Shown here: positions 10,480-21,109 of the stretch, piece by piece
Layout: every line of letters begins with the position of its first letter
Position numbering within the stretch: position 1 is the stretch's first letter
Source of the DNA: Chaetoderma sp. LZ-2023a
Taxonomy: Eukaryota > Mollusca > Caudofoveata > Chaetodermatida > Chaetodermatidae
Length of the DNA: 64,000 nt
Direction of reading: 5' to 3'
Assembly (NCBI GenBank): GCA_034401795.1
Contig: JAVVLW010002677.1
Span: 62,001-126,000, forward strand
Program-made: the position numbers and the translations under genes
Notes under the pieces: generated by a model
The model's database searches: none
Seen by the model: only the letters and a program-made list of their open reading frames with translations
What the model was told of the DNA's origin: nothing

Positions 10480-11390
10480 CATTTAATTTTTTTTAAAAGA
10501 TAGCAAAGTACATCTCTATGCGGGTAATATATAGCTAAGCCAAGCGATGTTGTACGCATAATATTATATAGATAGTAATCATACATCTCGTATTTAAGGA
10601 GTGGTCTTTAAAGCGTCAGTCATTTAATTATTAAATTAAAAAAATTGTTATAAAATGATGGTAACAATGCCCACCGTCGTCATCGTTGACGAATAATGAC
10701 GAGCACCCTTGTATCGTTTAACGTATTAGGTGGTCGATGCGGTCCCTCGTGGTTGTAGTAAAAAAGTATTTTAAAACTAAGCGGAATCGTGGTTTCCTAT
10801 GTCAAATTGTCGCATTGAACAGCACTTTTTTTAAGAGTTTGTGCGCACGAAGGCGAAAGTACGAATTGTAGCTTCCTATGTCAAATTAGTATCAAAACTA
10901 TTCACTTAAACTACCAATGCGCCATGATTTAGGTTTGAAAAATCAGAAAATAACATCACTGGAATGAGCTTAGGGGTGGTCGCATAACTGAGGTCGAACG
11001 AGTGAGGAGGAGGAGGAGGGATGAGGTATGCTAGCGCGGTGATGCCTGGCACGAGGGATGAGGTATACTAGCATACTTGTTTACAAGGTCGGCAATGTGT
11101 GTTGTACGAATATTTTGAAAATAATACGACTGCGGTGTTAGCGACAACTTTCTATCAAATCATTTCCATGATATTTAGTGAATATTTTGAAAATAATTTG
11201 ACTGTTTGCATCAACTTTTGCTCAAATCGTTTCCAAAATATTTTGCTAGGAAGTAGATCCTTGGAATGTCTGAAATACCTCGCCAGTCAGCCAGTTAAAG
11301 GTAATAAAACTAGGAAAAATTACCATGTCCGGGTACACACAGTATGAATGCATTATGAGTACCTAGTCAATGAGACCCCGACAACAAAAA
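10480..11390. repeat. Repeat modules shared with element 2
   Basis: 10480-10640 is another GTCATTTAATTATTAAATT unit. 10670-10735 (TCATCGTTGACGAATAATGACG) and 10740-10890 (AAACTAAGCGGAATCGTGG) match 38280-38470 in element 2. 10960-11345 holds more GAATATTTTGAAAATAATTT copies. No gene seen. Confidence 0.7.
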
Positions 11391-11394
11391 TAAT

Positions 11395-11610
11395 GTAGTT
11401 GGCTAACCATTGTCTGGACATTGCGGCCATCATCACCATCACCACCACCATCACCATCACCATCATCACCATCCATCTATCACCACCAGCACCACCACCC
11501 ACTAAGCACCAACACCCACCACCAAGCATTAACCCCACCCATCATCCACCACAACACCTATTTTCATCAACCGCCAACCCCACCGCCACCACCACTAAGT
11601 ACAACAGCAC
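11395..11610. repeat. CCA/CAC trinucleotide tract with TCTGGACATTG boundary
   Basis: Imperfect (CAC)n/(CCA)n. The flank ATTATGAGTACCTAGTCAAT at about 11353 and CATTGTCTGGACATTG match, inverted, the edge of the GGT tract at 46400-46480 in element 2. Confidence 0.75.
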
Positions 11611-11813
11611 TCCGATTTGTATATTAAGGGATGTGGGAGGACCTGGCTGGGTAGCTACAATCATCAAATCAACACGCGCATAAAGAACCAATGTTTTATT
11701 TGTATCCATATTTTTACATTGAAGTAAATATTACATATGATAAAACGTATAGTTGCTGTAGCATAAACAAATAGTCAATGTTCTGGAGATCCATTTTATC
11801 GATGACTGATTCC

Positions 11814-12419
11814 TTATGGATCAGATCCATCACTGTCAGAATCATGATCATTATCCTCAGCATCTAGATGGTTCCTTATGTACTTCTTGATCAGAAACTC
11901 TCTTTTTCGAAAAGCTGAGAAGACTGCTTCATCGTATGCGTACCCCTCGTCGATAAAATCTTTAATTTCCTGACGAATTATTTTAATGAGCGTAGAGTTC
12001 TGTAATCTTCTCGACTGGAGCATTATGTCTATGCACTTTGTAACTAAAGCATCAGCATATACGGAAATAGGCACATTGCCTACACCATTTGGGTCTGTGT
12101 CCACTTCACCATCCTCATCTTCTAAACCTGCGTCTAAGACCTGCTTACTATTTTGGAATATGGTAAATAGTTCCTCATTGCCTATGGCATCTTTTTCATC
12201 TTCACCTTCATCTTCACTCTCAGTCTCCGCTGAGTCATTACCAGCTTCACTCTCTGACTCCGCTGGCTCATCACCGTCACTATTCATCTGTGTCATTTCT
12301 TCATCTTCACTGTCTAGATTTTTGCTATCTTCATCGTTATGGAATTGGATCTTATGCCGCTTCAGGTCGTTTGACCTATTCAAGGTTGAAGCACATTCAA
12401 AACATTTATGTCTCGGCAT
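11814..12419 (-). CDS. C2H2 zinc finger plus acidic domain protein, element 1 cargo
   Basis: An intact 201-residue frame starting MPRHKCFEC. Residues 6-27 form one classical C2H2 finger (C6-x2-C9-x12-H22-x4-H27). Residues about 29-85 are highly acidic (Asp/Glu/Ser), then comes a predicted helical, basic segment (FRKREFLIKKYIRNHL) and another acidic tail (DNDHDSDSDGSDP). No introns are needed. It has the best coding character in element 1. The nearest upstream signal is a shared TATAAATGGTAC cassette at 12470-12595. The layout suggests a DNA-binding regulator; the family is unknown to me. Confidence 0.7.
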   Translation of the reverse strand: MPRHKCFECASTLNRSNDLKRHKIQFHNDEDSKNLDSEDEEMTQMNSDGDEPAESESEAGNDSAETESEDEGEDEKDAIGNEELFTIFQNSKQVLDAGLEDEDGEVDTDPNGVGNVPISVYADALVTKCIDIMLQSRRLQNSTLIKIIRQEIKDFIDEGYAYDEAVFSAFRKREFLIKKYIRNHLDAEDNDHDSDSDGSDP

Positions 12420-12469
12420 ATTGATTATAGGATAAATCTAGCAAGTATTCTAGTTACAAGGTTCTTCAA

Positions 12470-12595
12470 AGAAATCTGACTGCCTAACTACTCTGCAGTT
12501 ACACGTCCAACCACTTTGTGATGTTTAAACTGGAATGAGAAAAGGGATTGAATTTGTACCATTTATAGGATTATATGTACTGCGGCCGCCAATTC
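12470..12595 (-). promoter_or_regulatory. Duplicated upstream cassette, copy next to the C2H2 gene
   Basis: Matches 9592-9722: ATCTGACTGCCTAACTAC, CTCTGCAGTTACA, TGTTTAAACTGGAATGAGAA and, on the minus strand, CCTATAAATGGTACAAATTC. It sits 50-175 bases upstream of the minus-strand start codon, the expected place for a TATA promoter. Confidence 0.5.
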
Positions 12596-13045
12596 GCAAT
12601 ATGCACCCACAAATCTGCAACATGCGGCCGCAATCCACATCATGCACCCGCAATCCGCAACATACGCCCACAAATCCGCAACATGCGCCCGCAATCTGCA
12701 TCATGCATCCGCAATCCACAACATACGCCCAAAAATCTGCAAATGCGGCCCGCATGCGGCCGCACATGTATGTATGCATTTTGGCATGTATGCGTGTTCA
12801 GGCATGTACATACACTTGGTTCCATCTGCAACACGCACCCGCAAATCCGCATCATGCGCCCGCAAATCCGCATCATGCGCCCGCAATCCACAACATACGG
12901 CCGCAAATCCGCATCATGCGCCCGCAATCTGCAACATACGCCCGCAAATCCGCATCATGCGCCAGCAATCCGCAACATACGCCCGCAAATCCTCAACATG
13001 CAACCGCAATCCGCAATCCACAACAAGAGGTCGCAATCCACAACA
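12590..13045. repeat. GC-rich CGCCCGCAAATCCGCAACAT repeats, second block
   Basis: About 20 copies of a roughly 20-bp unit (CGCAATCCGCAACATACGCC-like), interrupted at 12745-12830 by the GCGGCCGCACATGTATG / GCATTTTGGCATG unit. All six frames are open at places, giving spurious frames. Confidence 0.85.
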
Positions 13046-13300
13046 TGCGGTGGTGGTGGTGGTGGTGGTGCCTAGTGGTTGGTGGTGGATGTCGGTACTG
13101 GCATTGGTGATGCTAGTGGCAGTGGTGTTGAAGGTGTTGGTGTTGATGCTCGTCGTGATGGTGGTGGGTGTTGGTGATGATGATGGGGTGGAGGTGGTGG
13201 GTGTTTGGTGGGTGGTGTTTGCTGTCGCAATGTCTAGACAAATGGATAGCCAGCAGAGCCAGTCATTTCGATGACAAATTTTCAAAAATAGTCTTCTGGC
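13045..13300. repeat. GGT tract plus TCTAGACAAATGGATAG module
   Basis: An imperfect (GGT)n tract followed by AATGTCTAGACAAATGGATA and ATTTTCAAAAATAGTCTTCT. This compound module repeats at 13485-13560, 13600-13790, 40790-41340, 46140-46440 and 46600-46930. Confidence 0.8.
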
Positions 13301-13364
13301 GCACGCATGCACACACCGGGGCATGCACGCACACACAAGGGTACAACATATAACTAGCAGTATC

Positions 13365-14000
13365 GCGTATTAGCACATGTGCATACGAGCGAGACCTTTA
13401 TTAAATCCTCATTGACATACCCTCTCCAACCTATATGCCATTTTTTCAAACACAGAGCTCTCACACATTGCGACCACAATGTCTAGACAAATGGATAGCT
13501 GTCAGAGTCAGTCATTCCGGTGATAAATTTTCAAAAATACCTTTCTCTAAAGATGCAAGTATGAATATGAAGAAATTCGCTATGGGTTGGCGGGTGCGTG
13601 GGTGGTGGGGTTAATGCATGGTGTTGGGTGTAGGTCGTAGTGGAGGTGGTGGTGTTGTTGGTGGTGGGTGTTGGTGATGATAATGGTGGTTGGTGGGGTG
13701 TGTTTGCTGGTGCAATGACTAGACAAATGGATAGCCTGCAGTGCCAGTCATTCCGATGATAAATTTTCAAAAATAGTCTTCTCTTGTACCACACATATGA
13801 ATATGAAGAAATCCGAGGGTTAAAAGGGTTAATAGAGTCCATGTAATGAAGTAAAAAACATGGTTATAACGTATCACTGCTCTGTAGCCAAAAGGATATA
13901 TTTATGTTTGTAGTAAACAGTCATCTATGATTATGCTACTACGCTCAAAATGTTGCTCTTAATTGTCGTATCTTTAAGCGTCGGTAAACAGCAATAGCCG
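13365..14000. repeat. Modules homologous to 46490-47180 of element 2
   Basis: GAGCGAGACCTTTATTAAAT with ACATACCCTCTCCAACCTAT occurs at 13390-13435 and 46505-46548. ACATGGTTATAACGTATCAC with ATCTATGATTATGCT occurs at 13860-13940 and about 47080-47165. Same order in both elements. Confidence 0.8.
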
Positions 14001-14470
14001 GTGAGTGGGTGCAGGCGTTATTACCGATTTTTTACAAACTCACGGCGAGGACATTGTAATATCTTGTGCTTAGAACTTGATGGGTGGTACATTCTTATAG
14101 TATTCCTCAACACGTGACATGTTTGTATCTCGATTAAAGATTGATCTTGGTGCTTTAACATTCTTTCGTTATTAACACATGGTATGTTTGTATCTCGATT
14201 AAGGACCGATCTCACGGCTAATGTGTCAGTAATGGTTAAATCATACGCAACAAATAAACTTTTTAGCATAAGTACGCTCGGCATACAATTCTATAAACGC
14301 ACGGAACCCTCAGAGATATAATGACAACATTTAACCATCGTATCTAAAACGAATGACGTTATTGCAAAGTATTTAAAAAACAATTTGTGCGTAATGACGG
14401 ATAAAAGTCAATCAAAATATTCAACGAAAATAGTTTTTCTAATAACGTTAGCGACATCAAATTAATTTCA
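14000..14470. other. No gene seen (element 1, inside right arm)
   Basis: Contains a two-fold repeat of ACATGTTTGTATCTCGATTA at about 14116 and 14180. A minus-strand frame at 14021-14284 lies over it and has no recognisable domain. Confidence 0.35.
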
Positions 14471-15875
14471 AAATATTCAACAGTTTTCCTGTATGGTATC
14501 GATGAAAATGAGATATGGGGAATTCATCGGTGAAAGGGTTAACTTTTTTTTAACCCATGATACAATCCATCACCACCAAGTCTTGGTTACCATTCCAACC
14601 GAACATACCATTAATACAAGATTATTTTTAATATTTTGTTGCTAATCTGTCTGGTAGCTGTTGCTAAGACAGTAACAGCTTACAGGCAGTCTCTAAATAT
14701 TCTACAGTTTACTAATAACGTTAGCGACAAAACAGTCAAATTATTTTCAAAATATTCAACGGTTTTCCTGTATGGTATCGATGAAAATGAGATATGGTGA
14801 ATTCATCGGTGAAAGGGTTAACTTTTTTAACCCATGATACAATCCAATCCATCACCACAAAGTCTTGGTTACCATTCCAACCGAACATACCATTAATACA
14901 AGATTTTTTAAATATTTTGTTACTAATCTGTCTGGTAGCTGTTGCTAAGACAGTAACAGCTTACAGACAGTCTCTAAATATTCTACAGTTTACTAATAAC
15001 GTGAGCGACGAAACAGTCAACTTATTTTCAAACATCAATACCGTAATTCCTCATACATCCTCAATCTCATACGACCTCCATTATCAGACCACCTCTTAAA
15101 CTCTATTATTTTACATTACTCTCTTATTATTTTTACTACGGTAGATAACCACGGAGGGGGGCGCGCCGCCGCTACGTTAAAACGTAAAATACACAAGCTT
15201 TAAACTTTTAAGGGTTAACATTTTCAAAATAACACCGATATCGCGCACTTCGTCACTGTTCCCAAAATCTAAAACGACTGACGTTATTGCAAATGCAATA
15301 TTAAGTATTTAAAAACAATTTACGCGTAATGACGGTTAAAAGTCAAAACGTTTTCAAAATATACAACAAAAATAGTTTACTAATAACGTTACCGACGAAA
15401 CAGTCAAATTATTTTCAAACATCAATATCCGTCCGTAATTCCTCACCCCTCCTCAGCCTCATACTCCCTCCTCCTCCTCCTCCTCCTCCTACGACCTCCA
15501 TTATCAGACCACCTCTTAAACTCTATTTTTTTACATTACTCTCTTATTATTTTTACAACGGTAGATAACCACGGAGGGAGAGCGCAGCCACTACATTTAA
15601 ACGTAAAATACACAACTTTTAAACTTTTAAGGGTTAACTAATTCAAAATAATAGAACATTCCACAGTGTTGCAAATCCAAAAAAACGTGTGCGGCTGTAC
15701 GTCATTGTTATCGAGAAAAACGTGGCGTTCTGTACGTCATTGTTCTCTAGAATGCGTGGCGTTCTGTGCGCCATTGTTCTCCAAACAATAGCGTCTATAA
15801 ATGGAGCGTTTTGATTGGTTAAAACACACATTCCAACGAAAAGAACAATAACGTACAAATACCCCCATTACTACT
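14470..15875 (-). repeat. Element 1 right inverted arm
   Basis: Reverse complement of 6469-7870, colinear and of equal length (1.40 kb) with small indels, such as a longer CTC run near 15470. Its outer end reads ACCCCCATTACTACT against the CACGTG. Confidence 0.85.
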
Positions 15876-15881
15876 CACGTG

Positions 15882-16352
15882 CTGGTAGACAGCTTGATCT
15901 TTGCGAACATATTTCACACCTGGATTTTTGCCTAACTAAATGTGTATGCCACGGGATAATCGTTCAAGACGAATAATAATAATAATAATATCCCCCCCCC
16001 CCAAAAAAAAAAGTAACGTAAGCATAGATACGGCATCCCTTGTAAACCAAAGGCCTGCCAGATGGAACCCTCATAAATCATTAGAATATGTGGAAAATGT
16101 TGCAATTAACACAAAATATGGCGACCTGGGGCTAATACTCATGGGCATCGGCAGTAATTTAAAAGAGGGGGTCGAATTTAGGGGTGGGTCCGGGGGTGGG
16201 GGGGGGGGAAGGCCCCCACTCCCGCATTGTGGTGGTTCCAGGGCTCCTCCCCCCGGAAAATCTAGATGCTCTCAGGATGCACATCCTGCATTTCTCAGAG
16301 TTAAAATACAAAAATCCGATCAAAATTAGAAGGGCTAAAATATGCTCAGACC
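15882..16352. other. No gene seen
   Basis: Contains AATAATAAT, a C run near 15982 and a G run at 16196-16208. A 129-codon frame crosses these low-complexity runs and has no support. Confidence 0.4.
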
Positions 16353-17597
16353 TCAAATATTGAAGATTAATTTTTGCTTAGTGCTGTACATGGGGTCGGG
16401 TGTGGTAAAACCCACTTCTGATCGGTAAATTACCATTTCATCTTTCATCTGTGAACTCTGTGTTTGAATGGACACATCTGATTCTGCAACTGACAGTGTA
16501 TCATCATCCATATCATTTACTTCAATCTCAGATTCCGAGCTATTGTCTTCTTTATGACGCTTATTGCTACTTAAGTTACATTTGGCAGAAGCCTCATTTA
16601 CCATATCTTCAAATTGACTTAAATCAAGTGGGCTTAGCGGAAAATCGACTGAACTTTCCGTCTTCTGAGTCCTAAACTTATCCCATCCTAATTTTAATTC
16701 ATCTTCTAAGGAATTGTAAACTGGCTCTTCTGTAAGATCATCGTTTACCTGCGTGTCTTTTACAGCCACGTTTGGCTCCACTGCATTTTGAGTATTTTCT
16801 TGACTTAAGGTTATACCCTCCTCTAATACTTGAATTTCATCAACTGTAGTTACTTTAACATGATTTGATGATTTGTTTGTGTCATTTTCAGTGGCATGAA
16901 CCACAACAACAGCTTCCGTAGTGATTGCGTCAGAAGCATTTGACTCAGTTGCGTCCTTTAATGTGCGATTATCTCCTGATACTGAGGGCTTGTTTTGATT
17001 TTTTGGACAGCGCCATTTAAAATGGTCAACTGAACCACAGAGCAAACATTTGTTTCGATTGGGACAATCTGTTGCCAAATGGTCAGTACATAGGCAGATC
17101 CGGCACTCTTTAATTTTCCCTCTATACCATAAGGGCAGGACAAAGCTGCCATCAAGTGGCAATCTGCTTGGTAAAGGCCTATCCACTTTATCAAACCAGA
17201 TGCGTCTTACACCGTTTTCTAGCGTTCTGTCAAAGGGATACGTTTCCCGTTCAATCTTTTGCACTTTGCCATACTTCTTCATTCATGATTCTGTCATCTG
17301 GAATTTCTAGTGGAACTTTCATCTTCACTAGCAACCTATCTGACTCGATTTCCTCTACGTTACAAACTTCGCCTTTTACAATAAGAACATCTTCTAGAAG
17401 CTTTTCCTTGCCCCCCCCCCCCCCCCCTCATCTGACACTGTTACATTCCATACAGTTTTAGAAACATTGATAAGCCCCTGCAAAGCAGCAAGTCCCGCGC
17501 CGACGACATCCTTTAACCCATGATACACGTCGATAGCCGTGACACCCCACCCCTTAGTTGTTATCTTAAGGCCTAGGGTACGCTTATAGGTTGCCAT
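16353..17597 (-). pseudogene. LINE ORF1-like gene with two CCHC zinc knuckles, frameshifted
   Basis: Non-LTR retrotransposon nucleic-acid-binding protein (gag-like). Minus strand: an N-terminal frame starts at 17597 (MATYKRTLGLKI) and is interrupted at a C run at 17411-17427. A middle part runs in a second frame to about 17290, and a long third frame of 309 codons runs 17282-16353. The third frame has two perfect C-x2-C-x4-H-x4-C knuckles (CRICLCTDHLATDC and CLLCGSVDHFKWRC), then an acidic tail. At least two frame changes make this copy inactive unless the C-run length is a sequencing error. No RT domain follows it, so the copy is incomplete. Confidence 0.65.
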
Positions 17598-18270
17598 GGT
17601 GTTTTATAAAAAGAGGAAACCCATACTACTACAATATATAATACAAAAATATAACACCAAGACGTCGCGGAAAGAGCTAAACACTAAATAAATAGTGTCC
17701 CCTTTTGAAACCCTGACGTCTACCAACGAATATACGAATAGAGAGTACAGTCGTATGTTTGTTAGTTTGAACCACTTTCTAAATGGTTCACTAACACCTA
17801 ACCGATTAAAGTGGTTTCCTAATGCATACTAACATATTACAGACATATATTTGTTAGTCTGTTCGAGTTGACCGGGGACAGTCAACTGACTATAAAGATT
17901 TATATAATCAAAGTACTAGGCTTGCGCTTACAAATGACAAAGGAATTAAATCCACTCACTCAAGCGATCTTGCCAAATACAAAGCGCTAGCCAACGAACT
18001 ATAGAAATAGCATACTGGTGCGGGGAGAAAAGTATTGCATTGACCACAGTAAGAGGAGACCTATTAAATGGCTGAAACCGCCAGCTAAGAGGAGTGCCTT
18101 TGGAAAATGGAGACACAAAATGCGCTCCAACCATGACAAGAATTTACAAATTAAACATAATTTTTAAAAGGAAATACTAATACGAAATATATGTACAAAA
18201 TCTACAAGATCGCCCTAGAAACTAACAAATTCGGGCTGCAATTGCAGAGCCAAATAAACGCGTGCGTTCA
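17598..18270. other. No gene seen
   Basis: Mixed non-coding sequence. A weak stem (ACCACTTTCTAAATGG) lies near 17770-17830. No coding frame has recognisable features. Confidence 0.35.
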
Positions 18271-18274
18271 CTTC

Positions 18275-18315
18275 GACTACTACTACTACTACTACTGCTA
18301 CTGCTACTGCTACTG

Positions 18316-18361
<46 letters not shown>

Positions 18362-18365
18362 CAGC

Positions 18366-18449
<84 letters not shown>

Positions 18450-18460
18450 GGCTGCTGCTG
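18275..18460. repeat. (TAC)n microsatellite
   Basis: About 185 bases of TAC/CTG trinucleotide with a CACCAC interruption near 18365. All homopolymer frames over it are artefacts. Confidence 0.97.
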
Positions 18461-18469
18461 CTGCCACCA

Positions 18470-18890
18470 ATTAAACCACGGCTACTGCCTAACTGATATT
18501 GAGCAATTCCCATTTGTGGACCGGGAAGGATAAGTCTTTTGCTCGTTTGTCGTTGGCATGACTGGCTTGATACCCACACAGGTCAATCCAGTGGCAAGTT
18601 TGCAGAGATGGCCCACGCCTGCTCGACATATTGTCATTGGATATGAGAAATTGTATTCACCACCTGACAACTAAAACACCCAGATGAGATGTGGTATGGG
18701 GCATCATAAATGAGCTCCTCCTCGCCTCCCTTTCTCCCTATCATTCGCATTGGAGACGAGGAGATGGGAACAAATGTAATGCGATACTCTTGAGGGTGAT
18801 TATAATAATAATTTGATGCACCTGCGACCAGTTTATACAGTTTTAAAGGTTGTTGCTGGTGTAACTAACTTACTTAACCAAGCTTAATAT
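18470..18890. other. No gene seen
   Basis: Non-coding. It may belong to the body of a retroposon whose tail is the AAT tract and 3-prime tail that follow. Confidence 0.3.
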
Positions 18891-18892
18891 TA

Positions 18893-18901
18893 ATGACGTT
18901 G

Positions 18902-18959
<58 letters not shown>

Positions 18960-18961
18960 AT

Positions 18962-19017
<56 letters not shown>

Positions 19018-19085
19018 TAATAATAATAAAAATAATAATAAAAATAATAATAATAATAATAAAAATAATAATAATAATAATGAAT

Positions 19086-19135
<50 letters not shown>

Positions 19136-19137
19136 AT

Positions 19138-19194
<57 letters not shown>

Positions 19195-19200
19195 TTAATG
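18893..19200. repeat. (AAT)n microsatellite with periodic GAATGTT breaks
   Basis: About 300 bases of AAT repeats, interrupted three times by GAATGTT and by AAAAAT variants, suggesting repeated duplication of a longer block. Confidence 0.97.
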
Positions 19201-19330
19201 AATTTAATTATTATGATGTAACGGTTAATCATTCCACTATATATATATATATATATCGTATATGTATTCGCCCTCATATGTCACAATGTGACCTGAGTCT
19301 AATAAATGAACTTGAACTTGAACTTGTCAC
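19200..19330 (+). mobile_element. Retroposon 3-prime tail
   Basis: TAACGGTTAATCATTCC, then CATATGTCACAATGTGACCT and AATAAATGAACTTGAACTTG with (GAACTT)n at its end. A sister tail follows another AAT tract at 22880-22980 (GTCACCTTGTGACCTGGGCG, then AAATAAAATGAAATT). A common 3-prime end after a microsatellite fits LINE/SINE tails. Confidence 0.5.
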
Positions 19331-19334
19331 CTAA

Positions 19335-19800
19335 CAAAACAGGAAATCCGCTGATTATTTTGATACAAATTTGATAACGCTGTTGCTGCCTTAATCAGAA
19401 ATAAGTGCCAATAAGGTTGCGAGATATATCTTCGGCAAGTCTTGCACCATTGACTGCCCTGCTGATTATTTTCAGAACAATTTCATCGAAAGTTGTTGCG
19501 TAAACGATTTTCAGCAAATTGTTATCACATCGTTACCTAGTGTCAATTGTATTATGAGCTGATTATTTTGAGAACAACTTGACGGAAAGCTGTTGATGCT
19601 ATAGACAGCAGCAGCAGTTTTCAATAAACTTGTTATAAATATATTTGTTGTCATTTGCACCATAGCAAACATAAAACTGGAATTGAACTATGCTAACAGC
19701 ATATTATGGCTCACCTTGGAAGCCAGCATAACAATGACTATGATTAGCATTGTGAGAATGGTTTTATACCAACAATTGCCTATCGGCGAGGACAATAAAG
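19335..19800 (-). repeat. Family-3 repeat, copy 2 (inverted mate of 5915-6330)
   Basis: Contains the reverse complement of the copy-1 landmarks: CTTGGAAGCCAGCATAA and TGGTTTTATACCAACAATT. It has three internal TGCTGATTATTTTGA-type subrepeats (19350, 19457, 19557). No coding. Confidence 0.65.
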
Positions 19801-19929
19801 TCTAAAATAACAGCGGCAGCAAATATCTAGATAAAATGGCGGCTACAGCGCTAGTTAGTTAAAGTATCCATAAAGTAACAAATAAACCTAAAATTAGCTA
19901 GGATGTGTTTCTTTTATCAATAGATGAGA

Positions 19930-20045
19930 ACTTTAATGGGTGAATCCAGTTTTAGTCATCCCCCGCACATCTATAGCTAAGCTCCACCCACGCTTTAAGT
20001 GTGTTGGATGAGCAATGTCTACAAGGCTGAGATCTATAGCCAACT
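19930..20045. repeat. Fragment of family-1 MITE
   Basis: AATCCAGTTTTAG and TAGCTAAGCTCCACCCAC match one half of the family-1 element; the central palindrome and the CRE-rich half are missing. Confidence 0.45.
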
Positions 20046-20104
20046 CGAACTCCATATTTGAAAACCAATCATATTACTAATGCACGTTGGTTACATAACT
20101 ATTT

Positions 20105-20345
20105 AAGCCTTTAGTGACTAAATTTTGTCAAATAATTGAAACATTTGCTTATCGAATGTGTACTTGCAGGCCAAGTGAAGACTATTTTTGAAAATCGACC
20201 ACTGGAATGACTGGCTCGGTTACCGAGCCAGTCATTCCAGTGGTCAATTTTCAAAAATAGTTTTCACTTGGCCTGCCAATGGACATTTTTCAAGACTATT
20301 GCAGGGCCCTGTTTGTGCGGGTTTCGTCATAAAAGTGTTAATTAA
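20105..20345. mobile_element. Family-2 foldback element with near-perfect palindrome
   Basis: Bases 20166-20276 form a palindrome with arms of 55 bases around 20221 and only about two mismatches: GGCTCGGT faces ACCGAGCC, flanked by CCACTGGAATGACT and ATTTTTGAAAAT. Other copies begin CCCTTTAACACTCGAATT and end GAGTGTTAAAGGGTT, making those their inverted ends. Confidence 0.8.
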
Positions 20346-20439
20346 TTGTATGTTGGAGTTTGTACGAGCGTGAAATGTAGGCGTCTTCGTGCAAGTGCCT
20401 GCGAGAGTACATAACTGTATGTGTGCGCGTGTAGCCGGA

Positions 20440-20740
20440 TCTTTTCAGCTTATCCATCCATCATATGTAGGATGACGTCATAATCAATGGCGTCACGAAC
20501 AGCGTAGATAAATACGTCACGAACGCGTAATTGGTGACGGACTAAGTGTTGTTGTACGAATTGTATGTCTTTCCTATTTAGTAAAGATGTTGTTGAATAT
20601 TTTAAAACTAATTTACCTATATAGTTTTCTGGATATTGATAGTCAGGGAGCTTAGGGATCGGTCGATCCAAACAGGAGCGAGGTGTCGGTTGAGTTTAGC
20701 TAGAGAATGGGCGGGCATAGCAAAAACTGGAAAGGTCCTT
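20440..20740 (+). mobile_element. Family-1 MITE-like element, copy C
   Basis: Shows the uninterrupted sequence ATGTAGGATGACGTCATAAT that element 2 splits elsewhere. Then CGTCACGAA, TTGTACGAATTGTATGTCTT, a TTGAATATTTTAAAACTAAT junction lacking the central palindrome, and the AGCTAGAGA..CATAGC end with GGAAAGGTCC. Confidence 0.7.
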
Positions 20741-21109
20741 TGTGGTAGTCGAGTTGCGTAATGAGATTGAGAGCATTCTACTATAATCGCCAGGCTCGAA
20801 ATCAAAGAAATGTTCCTCTATAAAATGTTTGACGCATTTATGGGAAAAGCACTCAAAGAACATTTTCGTCATAAATCTATCTTTGGTCTCTGGTAAAACT
20901 CAAAATGGACCAAGATATACAAAAATGGCCGCGAGTGAGTGAGTTTACAATGTTTATGTTGCATTCCTCATGGGCTATGCACAAGTTCAGCATTTATTCT
21001 GTTAATCATTGTATTTGAACACACCCGGAAACACACACATACTCTGAAAATGTACAGAACCCGGCAGTGTCCGCAGTAGGCATACTGTCCGCAATTTGAG
21101 CAACATAAT

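Larger units (their letters stand above)
6469..15875. mobile_element. Element 1: 9.4-kb long-TIR element, Polinton-like ends
   Basis: Starts AGTGGTAATGGGGGTATTTG and ends with the inverse (AGTAGTAATGGGGG read from the right). Direct copies of CACGTG sit immediately outside at 6463-6468 and 15876-15881. Inverted arms of about 1.4 kb are colinear: 6469-7870 against 14470-15875. The interior carries three gene candidates (9203-9511 minus, 10177-10403 plus, 11814-12419 minus) between GC-rich repeats and CCA/GGT satellites. AG ends, long inverted repeats and 6-bp target duplications are hallmarks of Polinton/Maverick elements as established for that group. However no polymerase, integrase, protease, ATPase or capsid gene is visible, and 9.4 kb is short for that group. 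Because CACGTG is self-complementary, it could also be the outermost part of the inverted repeats. Confidence 0.7.

Noticed and set aside
12535..13274. Frames of 166-210 codons
   Set aside because: Same GC-rich repeat plus a GGT tract.
18222..18496. Poly-Ser, poly-Leu and poly-Tyr frames
   Set aside because: Trinucleotide microsatellite.
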